A program made the translations under genes and the position numbers. A DNA stretch of 48,766 nucleotides from Vibrio mimicus CAIM 602. Lineage in GTDB: Bacteria > Pseudomonadota > Gammaproteobacteria > Enterobacterales > Vibrionaceae. The DNA lies in the NCBI RefSeq assembly GCF_000338875.1, contig NZ_AOMO01000038.1:1-48766 (forward strand), given 5' to 3'. This document shows, piece after piece, positions 7,462 through 16,900 of this stretch. The notes beneath the pieces are model-generated. The model had not been told where the DNA came from and did no database searches. It saw only the letters and a list, made by a program, of their open reading frames with translations. Position 1 is the stretch's first letter. Every line of letters starts with the position of its first letter.

Positions 7462-8931
7462 GTGCCTAACGACCAACTACCACCGGACGCAGAAGGTTTA
7501 CAACTCAACTTTTGTAAAACATTGGCGTGTGACAACTTTGGATTGAGTGAAGCAAAACATTACGTTTTGCAGCGCGTAAACCCGAAACGGCCAGCGATGG
7601 TTTGTCGTGAATGTGGAGCTTTCCCCCCCTTACTTAATAATCGTGAAGTGGTGAATGAACTGCACCGCTTGCGTCAATTGCACAGTGAAGGCCTTCCCGC
7701 TTGCCGTAATCCGGCTTGCGCGAATACGGGTCTATCCGTGCACACTCACAAACAGCTGTACCATGCCTTTGGTTACAGCGGCGATCGCCAGCGTTATCGT
7801 TGCAAAGCTTGTCACGCAACCTTTGTCGACAAATGGTCGGGCGCGAACCATAAACTCAATTTCCAAGAATCTCTGCTCGGGTTACTGTTCACTGGCTACT
7901 CTGTACGTGAAATTTGCCGTAAGTTAACCATCAATCCCAAGACGTTTTACGATCATCTTGACCATATCGCCAGCCGCTGTCGCCGAAAATTGGCAATGAT
8001 TGATGCACGCTGGGTAAACCATGCTGAGACGTATCAATTTGCTTCGCACTATCAACCTTTACAGTCACACAGCCATAATGGGGTGTTTTGGATCGCGACG
8101 GGGGATGCCAGAACGGGCTACATCCTATGCCAACATCTCAACTATTCGGCTACGGAAGAGCCGCAAGGCTCGTTTGACCACGATCCGTATCAAATGCCTG
8201 CGCGTTTTGTTCCTCGGGAATATCTGGCAGAAGCCCAAGCCTTACCTCATAAAAATGCTTCGTTACTGCGTGAGCGCATCGATAACCGCTACCAGTTGAT
8301 CTTGGCGCGAGGCAATGTGGAAGATCCTATGGGGAATTTGACTCAGTTTCACTACCCGTCAAAAGGTGCGGTGATTCGTCCGCCGTACACTTCATATGCC
8401 CATTACTTGCACGTACTGGATATGTGCGATCCGGAGAAGCGCGTTTCGATTTACATGCCGCAAGATCCGCTACTGCGTTCGGCAGCCCTGAGTGTCAGCT
8501 TATCCCGAATCCAACGTCAAAATGTTGACCTGATGTACGTAGAAGAAGATCCCGATTGGCAAGCCCAAACCCAATTCGATAAAACCGATATCGTACATGT
8601 GGGGTGGTGGCGTGATCGCTGGGCAATCGCCCATTTAGGCACCAAAGCGAAAGGGATTTGCTATCTCGCGGGCAGCCACCCAGACCCACAACATTGGCTA
8701 CAACACGCTTCAACCCGACAAATCGAGTTCTACCAAAATCGATTCCAACTGCTGTTTGAATCCTTCATTAACGAACCGCGTCGTAAGCTACGCCCGGGGG
8801 GAATTCAACCTTTACTGGATATTTTCCGTGCATGGCACAATTTATGCTACCAAGATAAACACGGCTTCACTGCGGCACAAAACTTAGGTTTATCGCAGCA
8901 CCCTCTAACATTAAAGGAACTTTTGTCCTAA
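7462..8931 (+). CDS. Double zinc-ribbon, transposase-like conserved protein
   Basis: Unnamed protein of 489 residues, from a GTG start placed behind GGGGGAG; an in-frame ATG upstream overlaps deoD and has no ribosome site. Two zinc-ribbon sets share one form: C18-x4-C23 with C48-x2-C51, and C81-x4-C86 with C114-x2-C117. They are followed by a helix-turn-helix-like stretch (about 145-165). Around 205-225 the sequence NGVFWIATGDARTGYIL resembles the first strand and catalytic Asp of DDE transposases. The C-terminal part (IEFYQNRFQLLFES...RAWHNLCY) resembles the last helix of IS1/IS1595-type transposases. No terminal repeats or duplications flank it, so it looks like a domesticated transposase kept as a host DNA-binding protein. 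Function unknown. Confidence 0.75.
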   Translation: MPNDQLPPDAEGLQLNFCKTLACDNFGLSEAKHYVLQRVNPKRPAMVCRECGAFPPLLNNREVVNELHRLRQLHSEGLPACRNPACANTGLSVHTHKQLYHAFGYSGDRQRYRCKACHATFVDKWSGANHKLNFQESLLGLLFTGYSVREICRKLTINPKTFYDHLDHIASRCRRKLAMIDARWVNHAETYQFASHYQPLQSHSHNGVFWIATGDARTGYILCQHLNYSATEEPQGSFDHDPYQMPARFVPREYLAEAQALPHKNASLLRERIDNRYQLILARGNVEDPMGNLTQFHYPSKGAVIRPPYTSYAHYLHVLDMCDPEKRVSIYMPQDPLLRSAALSVSLSRIQRQNVDLMYVEEDPDWQAQTQFDKTDIVHVGWWRDRWAIAHLGTKAKGICYLAGSHPDPQHWLQHASTRQIEFYQNRFQLLFESFINEPRRKLRPGGIQPLLDIFRAWHNLCYQDKHGFTAAQNLGLSQHPLTLKELLS

Positions 8932-9050
8932 ATTGCTTAGAAGAAAGAGTGTGAGATAACACCAATTATTGTCGAATGACTTGATAAAAGTGTCCGTTTT
9001 TTCATATGAATTCGTGTTTAATGACGCCTTCACTTTATAATGGACGCGTC

Positions 9051-10574
9051 ATGTCGAGCATTAAATCGCCTAAGGACGACTGTATTTTGGACAAAAGCCA
9101 ATATCTTCTTGAACTGGAATTAGAACAGCTCAGATCGCGCATTGAATCTGAGCCAGAGAAGGTATTAGTCCAAGCAGAACAGTGTTTAATCCGAGCTCGA
9201 CAAATTCATTTTACGACGGCCATCATCGAAGCCCTGATCATCATGTCGCGCTGCTACTGGTGCAAAATGGACTATCGAACGGGGCTGAAGTACATCAAAG
9301 ACGCCTATCAAAACCAGAGTAACCTCGATACCGACCATTTTCTGCCAGAGATCTTGCACATCCACGCTTTACACTGTTGGGGTCAAGCCAAATACTACAC
9401 CGCTCAGCAATTTTGGATTAATGCCTTAGAACAGTCAGCGCTGATCGATGAGCCAGAAACGGAAATCGAGTGTCTGATTGGCCTTGGCAATATCTGGCGT
9501 ATTACTGGCGAATATAAACTGGCCTGTTCAACCCATGATCTTGCGGTGAAAGTTGCCAATAACACTCGTATCAGTTGGCTAGAAGGTAAAGCGCGAATTT
9601 TATGGGCGTGGGATCTCTACCACCTCGGCCAGTATGTTGACATGCTAACGGTGCTCGATGGCGCGGAAGAAGTGCTACAGAACCACCCCAACACCACATG
9701 GCAAGCAGAAGTATGGGATTTTCGCGGTTTAGCGCTGCTTGGTTTGGAACGAATTGAAGATGCGGAAGAAGCGACACGGCGAGCTCATGAGCTGGCGGTA
9801 GCCAACAATCTGACGTGGATGAAAGCGCACTCATTCATCAGCCGAGCGCGTTTGGAGCTTCTGCGTAAGAACTTTTCTGCCGCCGCTGATCTTCTGAGCA
9901 GTGCTGAGAAAGCGGCCAGCTCATTTGATAATGGCGAACTCCTCTCACAAATCTGTTATCAACAGTCACGCGTGGCGGAAGAGAATGGTGATGCTCAAGC
10001 CGCGTTGATCGCCTTTAAAAAATACCGACGCTATACCGTGATGATGCTGCGTGAGCAAACCATGCGTGTGGGTATGGATAAAGCACGTTCATCGAAACGC
10101 CAGCTCGAACAGCGGGCGCGCAAACTGATCAATCGGATCCGAGGTCAACACGAATTCGACCCAGAAAAACACCTGACCAACGTGGTTTCAGAAACCTATT
10201 GGTGGGAACAGTTGGTGTTGTTCAAAACTGAGCTGAAAAAATCCAACCACGCTGTGGTGGTCATTCAACACCAAAACGCGAAATACATTGATGTGTGTAC
10301 GGAAGTGATCCATTCACTGTGCGCACCACAAGATTTACTTTCACGGATCAGTAGTGACCGTTTAGGCTTGCTGCTGGCAGAAAAAGGCGATGCCGCTTTA
10401 GAAATTTTCCAAGTCATGGCGAAAATGATTGAAATCTACCCATGGCACCGTAAAGGTTTGGAAGGCCCACTCCCCAAAATCATGCTCCAAGATATTCTCT
10501 CTTTCCCATTTACCTTGGAACAGTTGATTGATACTCCAGCACAGGAAACGTCGTATGGAAACCCTGCTCAATAA
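9051..10574 (+). CDS. TPR protein with degenerate GGDEF-like C-terminus
   Basis: Cytoplasmic protein of about 507 residues with no signal peptide or membrane segment. Residues about 20-330 are helical tetratricopeptide-like repeats (LIGLGNIWRITGEYKLA, DFRGLALLGLERIEDAEEA and others). The last 110 residues follow the strand/helix pattern of a GGDEF domain: HAVVVIQHQN in place of the Asp-containing strand, and LLSRISSDRLGLLLA where an active protein has R-GGDEF. The catalytic loop is therefore SSDRL (about 434-438) and should be inactive. It overlaps the next gene, an active-looking TPR-GGDEF protein, by 20 bases. The start is uncertain: 9051 has a weak GGAC site, while ATG 9006 has none. Confidence 0.8.
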   Translation: MSSIKSPKDDCILDKSQYLLELELEQLRSRIESEPEKVLVQAEQCLIRARQIHFTTAIIEALIIMSRCYWCKMDYRTGLKYIKDAYQNQSNLDTDHFLPEILHIHALHCWGQAKYYTAQQFWINALEQSALIDEPETEIECLIGLGNIWRITGEYKLACSTHDLAVKVANNTRISWLEGKARILWAWDLYHLGQYVDMLTVLDGAEEVLQNHPNTTWQAEVWDFRGLALLGLERIEDAEEATRRAHELAVANNLTWMKAHSFISRARLELLRKNFSAAADLLSSAEKAASSFDNGELLSQICYQQSRVAEENGDAQAALIAFKKYRRYTVMMLREQTMRVGMDKARSSKRQLEQRARKLINRIRGQHEFDPEKHLTNVVSETYWWEQLVLFKTELKKSNHAVVVIQHQNAKYIDVCTEVIHSLCAPQDLLSRISSDRLGLLLAEKGDAALEIFQVMAKMIEIYPWHRKGLEGPLPKIMLQDILSFPFTLEQLIDTPAQETSYGNPAQ

Positions 10575-12135
10575 GATCAAAGAAGCTGGGCTGGATGCGG
10601 CCTCTGTCGCTGGTGAAGAAGCGATTATTTTCTGGAACCATGTCAGACAGCATGTGGCGACTACTGCGCAAGAGCGTGCACAAAGCTACATCATCAGCGC
10701 GGAATATCGCCGTGAAATGAAACAGTGGCAAACCAGTATTGAAGAGTTGCGTGCCGCCCTATCGCTGTTAGAGTTGCCTGCAGATTTGGAGTTGGTACTT
10801 TCGGTAAAACACAGCCTCAGTGAGCGTTTGCTCGATCACGGCGAATATATCGCTGCCCTTTCTGAATATGTGGCCATTTCGAATATCGCGGTTCAACATG
10901 GCATGATTGATGACTACGTTCTGGCGGTGCTCGGCATGGGCAATTTGTGTGATGCCTACGGCGATCATAATCGTGCATTACGCTACTACCAGAAAATTGA
11001 TGGTATCGACCACGCGATTTCCAGCCGCTCCTTGCGCCTACGCTACAAGCTCTACATGCTGGCTTGCTACATTAGCCTTGGTCGTTTTGCCGCCGCCAAT
11101 GATCTCATCAAAGAGTGTGAAGAACTGAGTATTCTCGTCAGCGATAAACTGCTCACCGGGCAGATCATGCTTTATCAAGCCAAACTTTACCTACAACAAG
11201 GTAAAGCGCAAAAAGCCATGATGACACTGGCCAATGCCCAGTACTCTTCTTCACTCACCCCTTCTGATTGGCTTTCGAGCATGCTTCGTATTGAACTGGC
11301 ACATTGCCTATCAAGATCTGGAAAAGCACATCTTGCGACCTTGTTGCTCAGCAGCACAGAGAAACGATTAAAGAACGCCCATTCTCCCTTCCTTGAAAAA
11401 CGCTTGTTTGAAGCGTTCAGTGAAGTGTGTGAGTTAGAAGGCATGTACTCCACCGCACTCACCTATGAGAAAAAAGTCTTCCGCATCGAAAGCGACTTGA
11501 TGAAGCGCATTCCAATCAGCGAATTAGGCCCAATTCAATTGCGTCGTCTGTCACGCTTTGAACTGCAACTCAAACTGATCCTGTCGGAATTGGAAAATCG
11601 TGAACTCAAAGAGACCACCGAAAGCCAGAAAAATACTGTACTGCAGCTACAACAGGATGTGTTCACCGACCCTCTGACTAAGCTGCATAACCGCCGCTGG
11701 CTTGACGTTAAACTTAAAGATCTGCTGCTCCATGAAACACCATTTGCTTTCTTGGTGGTGGATATCGATCACTTTAAATCGATCAACGATGAGCTCAGCC
11801 ACTTGGTGGGTGACAAAGCGATTGTGAATGTCTCTAGCGAGCTGGCATCCTACTTTAAATTCCGTGGTGCATCCTGTGTGCGTTTTGGGGGCGAAGAGTT
11901 TCTGGTGATCATTGAACACGCCACTTCCGAAATGGCGCAAATGCATGCGGAAACCTTCCGTCAGCGTATTTTCGATTTTCCTTGGCAAGAAGTGCTTGGC
12001 GAACGTGGCCTTACTGTCAGTATCGGCATCACTTTGCATCGCGATGGTGAAAATACTCAGCGTACTTTCTACCGGGCGGATAAAGCTCTGTACCGAGCCA
12101 AAGCTAACGGCCGCAACCAAGTGTGTGTCGAATAG
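10555..12135 (+). CDS. TPR-containing diguanylate cyclase (GGDEF)
   Basis: Soluble protein of 526 residues that should make cyclic di-GMP from two GTP. Residues about 40-310 are TPR-like helices (EYIAALSEYVAISNIAV, MGNLCDAYGDHNRALRYYQKI). A short coiled segment (about 340-370) leads into the GGDEF domain from about 372. Active-site features are intact: DPLTKLHNRR, VDIDHFKSIND, RFGGEEF (GGEEF at 445-449) and ADKALYRAKANGRN. The RxxD inhibitory site that normally lies five residues before GG is absent, so classical product inhibition is not expected. ATG at 10555 has AGGAAA upstream. The start lies inside the end of the preceding TPR gene, so translation is probably coupled and the two proteins may work together. 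Confidence 0.93.
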   Translation: METLLNKIKEAGLDAASVAGEEAIIFWNHVRQHVATTAQERAQSYIISAEYRREMKQWQTSIEELRAALSLLELPADLELVLSVKHSLSERLLDHGEYIAALSEYVAISNIAVQHGMIDDYVLAVLGMGNLCDAYGDHNRALRYYQKIDGIDHAISSRSLRLRYKLYMLACYISLGRFAAANDLIKECEELSILVSDKLLTGQIMLYQAKLYLQQGKAQKAMMTLANAQYSSSLTPSDWLSSMLRIELAHCLSRSGKAHLATLLLSSTEKRLKNAHSPFLEKRLFEAFSEVCELEGMYSTALTYEKKVFRIESDLMKRIPISELGPIQLRRLSRFELQLKLILSELENRELKETTESQKNTVLQLQQDVFTDPLTKLHNRRWLDVKLKDLLLHETPFAFLVVDIDHFKSINDELSHLVGDKAIVNVSSELASYFKFRGASCVRFGGEEFLVIIEHATSEMAQMHAETFRQRIFDFPWQEVLGERGLTVSIGITLHRDGENTQRTFYRADKALYRAKANGRNQVCVE

Positions 12136-12272
12136 CAAAAAACAGACAATACCCGTCTCAGCGTCATCTTCTGCGCTATGTTTCTAGTATCATTCAGTTT
12201 ACTATCATTTCGGCGATGAATGTGGTGGTGGACATAGTACCATCCGGACGTCTTTCACTTCGCTCGCCACCC

Positions 12273-12295
12273 GTTATGCCGTCGTTTGGTATAAC
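12273..12295 (+). repeat. Small inverted repeat upstream of the DUF3302 gene
   Basis: GTTATGCC/GGTATAAC (12273-12280 and 12288-12295, one G-T pair) with a 7-base loop. There is no T-run. It could be an operator or a leader hairpin. Confidence 0.3.
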
Positions 12296-12331
12296 AGGTT
12301 ATTCCGCTTTATTGGATAAAAGGACCACTGC

Positions 12332-12721
12332 ATGTTTCTCGACTATTTTGCCCTTGGGTTGCTCATTTTTGTCGCCCTGGTCATCTTTTACGGCATCATT
12401 GTCATTCACGACATTCCCTATGAGATCGCTAAAGAGCGCGACCACCCGCACCAAGATGCGATTCACTATGCAGGCTGGGTAAGCCTGTTTACCCTCCACG
12501 CCTTATGGCCATTTTTATGGATCTGGGCCACGTTGTGGCGCAAAGAACGTGGTTGGGGTTTTCAAAAATTGGAAGCCGAACAGCATGATATACATCACCG
12601 AGTCGATGTATTGATTGATGAAGTAAAACAATTACGTACAGAGCTAGAAACTTTGAAATCATCTTCCGCCCCTGTCGCTCCGACTGCCGTCGTAGCGCCA
12701 ACGTCAGAGGAGAAGCAATAA
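12332..12721 (+). CDS. DUF3302 inner-membrane protein (YiaW-like)
   Basis: Small membrane protein of 129 residues. A first transmembrane helix lies at about 4-27 and a second at about 46-68, followed by a cytoplasmic coiled-coil-like stretch (HHRVDVLIDEVKQLRTELETL) and a Pro/Ala-rich tail. AAGGA precedes the ATG. Its stop overlaps the start of the HlyD-family gene (TAATG), as in the E. coli yiaW-yiaV pair, so the two proteins probably form one unit in the inner membrane. No transport substrate is known. Confidence 0.85.
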   Translation: MFLDYFALGLLIFVALVIFYGIIVIHDIPYEIAKERDHPHQDAIHYAGWVSLFTLHALWPFLWIWATLWRKERGWGFQKLEAEQHDIHHRVDVLIDEVKQLRTELETLKSSSAPVAPTAVVAPTSEEKQ

Positions 12722-13851
12722 TGGATTTACTGCTGATCCTGACTTACACCGCATTGTGTGTGTCCATTTTTAAAATTTTCAAAATCCCACTCAATAAATG
12801 GACTGTTCCTACCGCTGTGTTAGGCGGTGTAGTACTCATTGGTACTTTGATTTTATTGATGAACTACAACCACCCTTTTACTCAGTTGGGTAACCAAGTT
12901 TATTCAACCACGCCGATTGTGTCGGGAGTGAGAGGTCGTGTGGTTGACGTCCCCGTCAAAGCAAACCAACCTCTCACCCAAGGTGATGTACTGTTTCGTA
13001 TTGACCCTGTGCCTTTTGAAACCGAAGTGGCACGTTTACGCGCTAAAGTGAAAGAGGCAAGCCAAGGTGCTTTGGGGCTAGAATCCACCTTGAAAGAAGC
13101 AGAAGCCGCTGTTCTTAAAGCAGTAGCTGAGCGAGACAAAGCACAACGTGAATTCGAAAGATACAAACGTGGTTATGACCGTGGTGCGTTTACTGAGCAA
13201 CAAATGGATACCACGCGCCAAGCCTTTAAAGCCGCGCAAGCCGCTTTAGAAGTGGCGCAATCAAAGCAAGAGCAAGCACAGATCGCTTTAGATTCTGAGG
13301 TGGGCGGAGAGAACACCACCGTTGCTCAGCTCTTGGCCGAACTGCGTAAAGCCGAGTTCAATTTAGAACAAACGGTGGTTCATGCCCCAACCGATGGTTA
13401 TGTGACCCAACTGGCTTTGCGCCCAGGCATGATGTCCGTACCACTGCCATTAGCTCCGGTCATGACCTTTGTGCACACTGAAGAGAAAATCTACACTGCG
13501 GCTTTCCGCCAAAACTCTCTCCAGCGTTTGCAACCGGGATTCGAAGCTGAATTTTTGTTCCGCGCTCTACCTGGGAAAGTCTTTAAAGGGGAAGTGATTG
13601 AAGTGCTGCCAGCGATTGGTGAAAGCCAGATCCAAGCCCGCGGTACTCTGTTGGGTACTGATGCTCTCAGAACCTCTGGTCGTGTTTTTGTCACACTCAA
13701 AATTACGGATGATCTCAGCCAATACCACCTCCCTATGGGTACGGCGGTAGAAGTTGCTGTGTACTCCGATAGCTTTGAACATGTCTCTATCATGCGTAAG
13801 GTACTGATCCGCATGAAGAGCTGGCAAAACTACCTCTATCTCGATCATTAA
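12721..13851 (+). CDS. HlyD-family membrane fusion protein (YiaV/YibH-like)
   Basis: Periplasmic adaptor of 376 residues. Two N-terminal membrane segments (about 2-20 and 32-50) are followed by the first half of a lipoyl/biotinyl-like domain (VSGVRGRVVDVPVKANQPLTQGD), a long alpha-helical hairpin (about 100-205, Ala/Lys/Glu/Gln-rich), the second lipoyl half (HAPTDGYVTQLALRPGM) and a beta-barrel domain. Such proteins bridge inner-membrane pumps to outer-membrane channels. No ABC, RND or MFS pump and no TolC homologue is encoded nearby; only the DUF3302 partner is. The substrate is unknown. Confidence 0.93.
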   Translation: MDLLLILTYTALCVSIFKIFKIPLNKWTVPTAVLGGVVLIGTLILLMNYNHPFTQLGNQVYSTTPIVSGVRGRVVDVPVKANQPLTQGDVLFRIDPVPFETEVARLRAKVKEASQGALGLESTLKEAEAAVLKAVAERDKAQREFERYKRGYDRGAFTEQQMDTTRQAFKAAQAALEVAQSKQEQAQIALDSEVGGENTTVAQLLAELRKAEFNLEQTVVHAPTDGYVTQLALRPGMMSVPLPLAPVMTFVHTEEKIYTAAFRQNSLQRLQPGFEAEFLFRALPGKVFKGEVIEVLPAIGESQIQARGTLLGTDALRTSGRVFVTLKITDDLSQYHLPMGTAVEVAVYSDSFEHVSIMRKVLIRMKSWQNYLYLDH

Positions 13852-13869
13852 TTCCTCGCGAATTAATGT

Positions 13870-13900
13870 AAAAAAGCCACTCAATCGAGCGGCTTTTTGT
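13870..13900. terminator. Bidirectional terminator (HlyD gene / tricorn-like protease)
   Basis: Stem GCCACTC/GAGCGGC with one mismatch, loop AATC, A-run on the left and T-run on the right. It serves both converging genes. Confidence 0.85.
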
Positions 13901-13912
13901 TTTCTCTTATGC

Positions 13913-16900
13913 CTATTTAGAGGCAACCTCAATCAAGAGTGCTTCAACGGCTGCCGCTAGCTGTCGGTCGGCTCCTGCCTCCACGGATTCAGGATCGTTG
14001 TAAACAAGAATATCGGGCACGACTTCTTGGTTTTCAAACCAACGACCTTGTTCGTCTTTAAAGCCCAATTGTGGCACACCGTAGACTAATCTAGGATCTT
14101 GTTGCTGCTCCCAAATTACCGCGGTTCCGGTGCCCGGCACTCGCTCACCAACAAGCTTACCTAACCCTTCCGTTTGGTAAAAATAAGGCACGATTGAACC
14201 ATCGGAATAACTATCAGCGTTAGCGAGCATAATGCTTGGTTTCGCCCAACGTCGCTCAGGTGCTGAGGCCACCACATACCCATCACGAGTCTGCATCACC
14301 GAATGACGAGTACCGGAGAGAATTTCTATCACTTGGTCGTGCAGCCAACCGCCCGCATTAAAGCGTACATCCACCACTAAACCCAGTTTGTCTTTTTCAC
14401 GACCAAACATGTCGTTCTGCATGCGCTCAAAACTGGCGGCATTCATGGCAGCTAAATGCACGTAGCCTAAGCGTCCATCAGAAAGTTTCTCGACCAGTGC
14501 ACGTCGTTGTTCAACCCACTGTTCGTAGAGCAGATCGCTCTCCTCCTCAAGCCCAATAGGCACCAAGGTAAAGTTTTTCGCCTTATCATCACCCGGAGTC
14601 AGCACACTCAGTCGAGTCAGCTTGCCTTGGGTAAAGTTCAAGAAACGGTGAATGTCTTGTTGATCGCTGATGGCTTTACCATTCACAGAATAGATGATGG
14701 CTCCGGCTTTAATCGGTGATTGGTAGGTATCCGCAGGGCCTCCTGGAAGTAGCGCTTTGACTCGAACCCCCTTACCTCGGTAACGATCGTCATAATAAAG
14801 ACCCAATGATGCAGGTTCTTCCCAACTTGAACTGCCCGCAGCAAACGAAGCGCCAGTATGCGATACATTCAACTCTCCAACCATTTCACTCAGTAACTCA
14901 GCAAAATCCGTGTAGGTTCGAATGCTTGATAGATGCTTGCGGTACAAGTCACCGTAAAGTTTCCAATCCACACCATGCATTTGTGGGTCGTAGAATTTGG
15001 TTTGGGTCAGACGCCACACATGTTCAAACATGTAAGCCATTTCAGCGCGAAAATCGAAATTGGCCTTCGCTTCGTAACGAATAAACTCCGAGTCTTGCGT
15101 AACTACATTCAGGTTTTCAATGCCGTGCTCACCAATAATGAACAAGCTTTCATCGTCAGAGGCCATCGCCAGAAAAGCAGCATCTTCACCAAGGCGGCTG
15201 AACAAGTTCTTCATCTCACCATTGTGCAAATCAATTTCTGAGATTTGCACAGATTCCCCCATGCGGTGCGCAATGATCAGGTGTTGGTTATCTGGCATTA
15301 AGTGCTTGAAAATAATATCGAGTGAAGTCGGCGTCATACGTATCGTACGCAGTTTTAGACCTTGGTCTTCCACGACGATGGGGACTACTGGAGCTAATGC
15401 GTTATCATCCCCCTCTTTATCTGCCGCAATTTCTTCATCCAGCCACTGCTGTTCTTCCGTTTTGTTGAAGTTAAATTTAGCTTGACGATTGAGTGCGACG
15501 CCATACACATCATACTGCGCCGCGAAATCATTAATTTCACGCAATCCTTTGGCATCGGTTAGCCAATATACCCACTGCCCATCCGAACTAAATTGCGGAT
15601 CAAATTCAGAAAAGCCGCTGTTGCTCAGATTCACAGGAGCCTCACTGCTATCAAATTTCAATAGCTGAATATCACCGTTAAATGCTGCTCGATCACGAGT
15701 CACTAAGTACTCACTGTCTGGCGACCACTGATAACTGAGATCGGAATCAAAGTAGGAATAGAGCGCTTGATCATCTAATAAGGTAAAGGTTTTATCCTGT
15801 TCAATGTCATACACTTTCAGTGTGTTGCGGTTTTCTCGGTAAGCAATGCGCTTATTATTGGGCGAATAGAGTGGCTGGATCAGATCTTCTTCGGCTGTCA
15901 GAACAGACTCTTCCACAATATCCAATGAGGTAGAGAAACTCTTCCCTCCATCATTCACGTAGCTTTGATAAATATCCCAACTGCCACCACGTTCAGAAGC
16001 GTAAATTAATCGAAAGCCATCGCTTGAAAACGCGATGTTGCGTTCAGCTTCCGGCGTATCGGTGATTCGCTCGGTGAGCCCAGAAAGCAGCGATACCACA
16101 TAGACATCGCCTCGCGCCACAATGGCCACTTCAGGAGAATTGGGCGATACCACCATTTCCGTCATCTCATGATTGAAATTCACTGAATGACGACCATCAG
16201 GCATGGCACTTCGGCGGATGGACACTGGCACTTTTTGTGGTTGCTTAGCACCTGCCTTAAGTTGCCATATTTCGCCATCAAATCCATAAGCCAGATCGCC
16301 TTGCAAACTGGTACTTAAGAATCGCACTGGAAGCTGTTTATGATGGGTCACTTGTACCGGTTCAGAACCATCAAAGTTCTGTTGCCATACGTTAAAACTA
16401 CCAGCCTGCTCAGAGAGATAATACATAGACGTGCCGTCCGCACTCCAAACCGGGTTGCGGTCTTCTCCACGAAATGAGGTGATCTGGCTATGCTTTCCTG
16501 TCGTTGGTGACCATTTCCAGATATCACGAGTGGCATCAGATACCGCTCTCTTGCGCCATTTTTGTTCATCTGACGGTTGATTAGCGTAGAGAATGTCAGC
16601 CTGGGTTGGGGAGATAGCCAGATCACTGACCGCGATTGGCAGAACCAGTTGTTCACGCCCACCAGTGACGGGAACAGAGTAGAGCTGCGCCGTAAAACCG
16701 CCCTGCTTAACATTCGCATTGGCTTTCTCGTCACCGAGACGGCGAGAAGAGAAATAGAGTTGTTTGCCATCGGCTGAAAACGCATACGGCGTATCTTTCG
16801 CTCCGTGATACGTTAATCGACGGCTTTCTCCCCCTTGAACCGCAAGGATAAACACATCCCCCATCCCATAACGATTCGCGGTGAAAGCCAGTGATTGACT

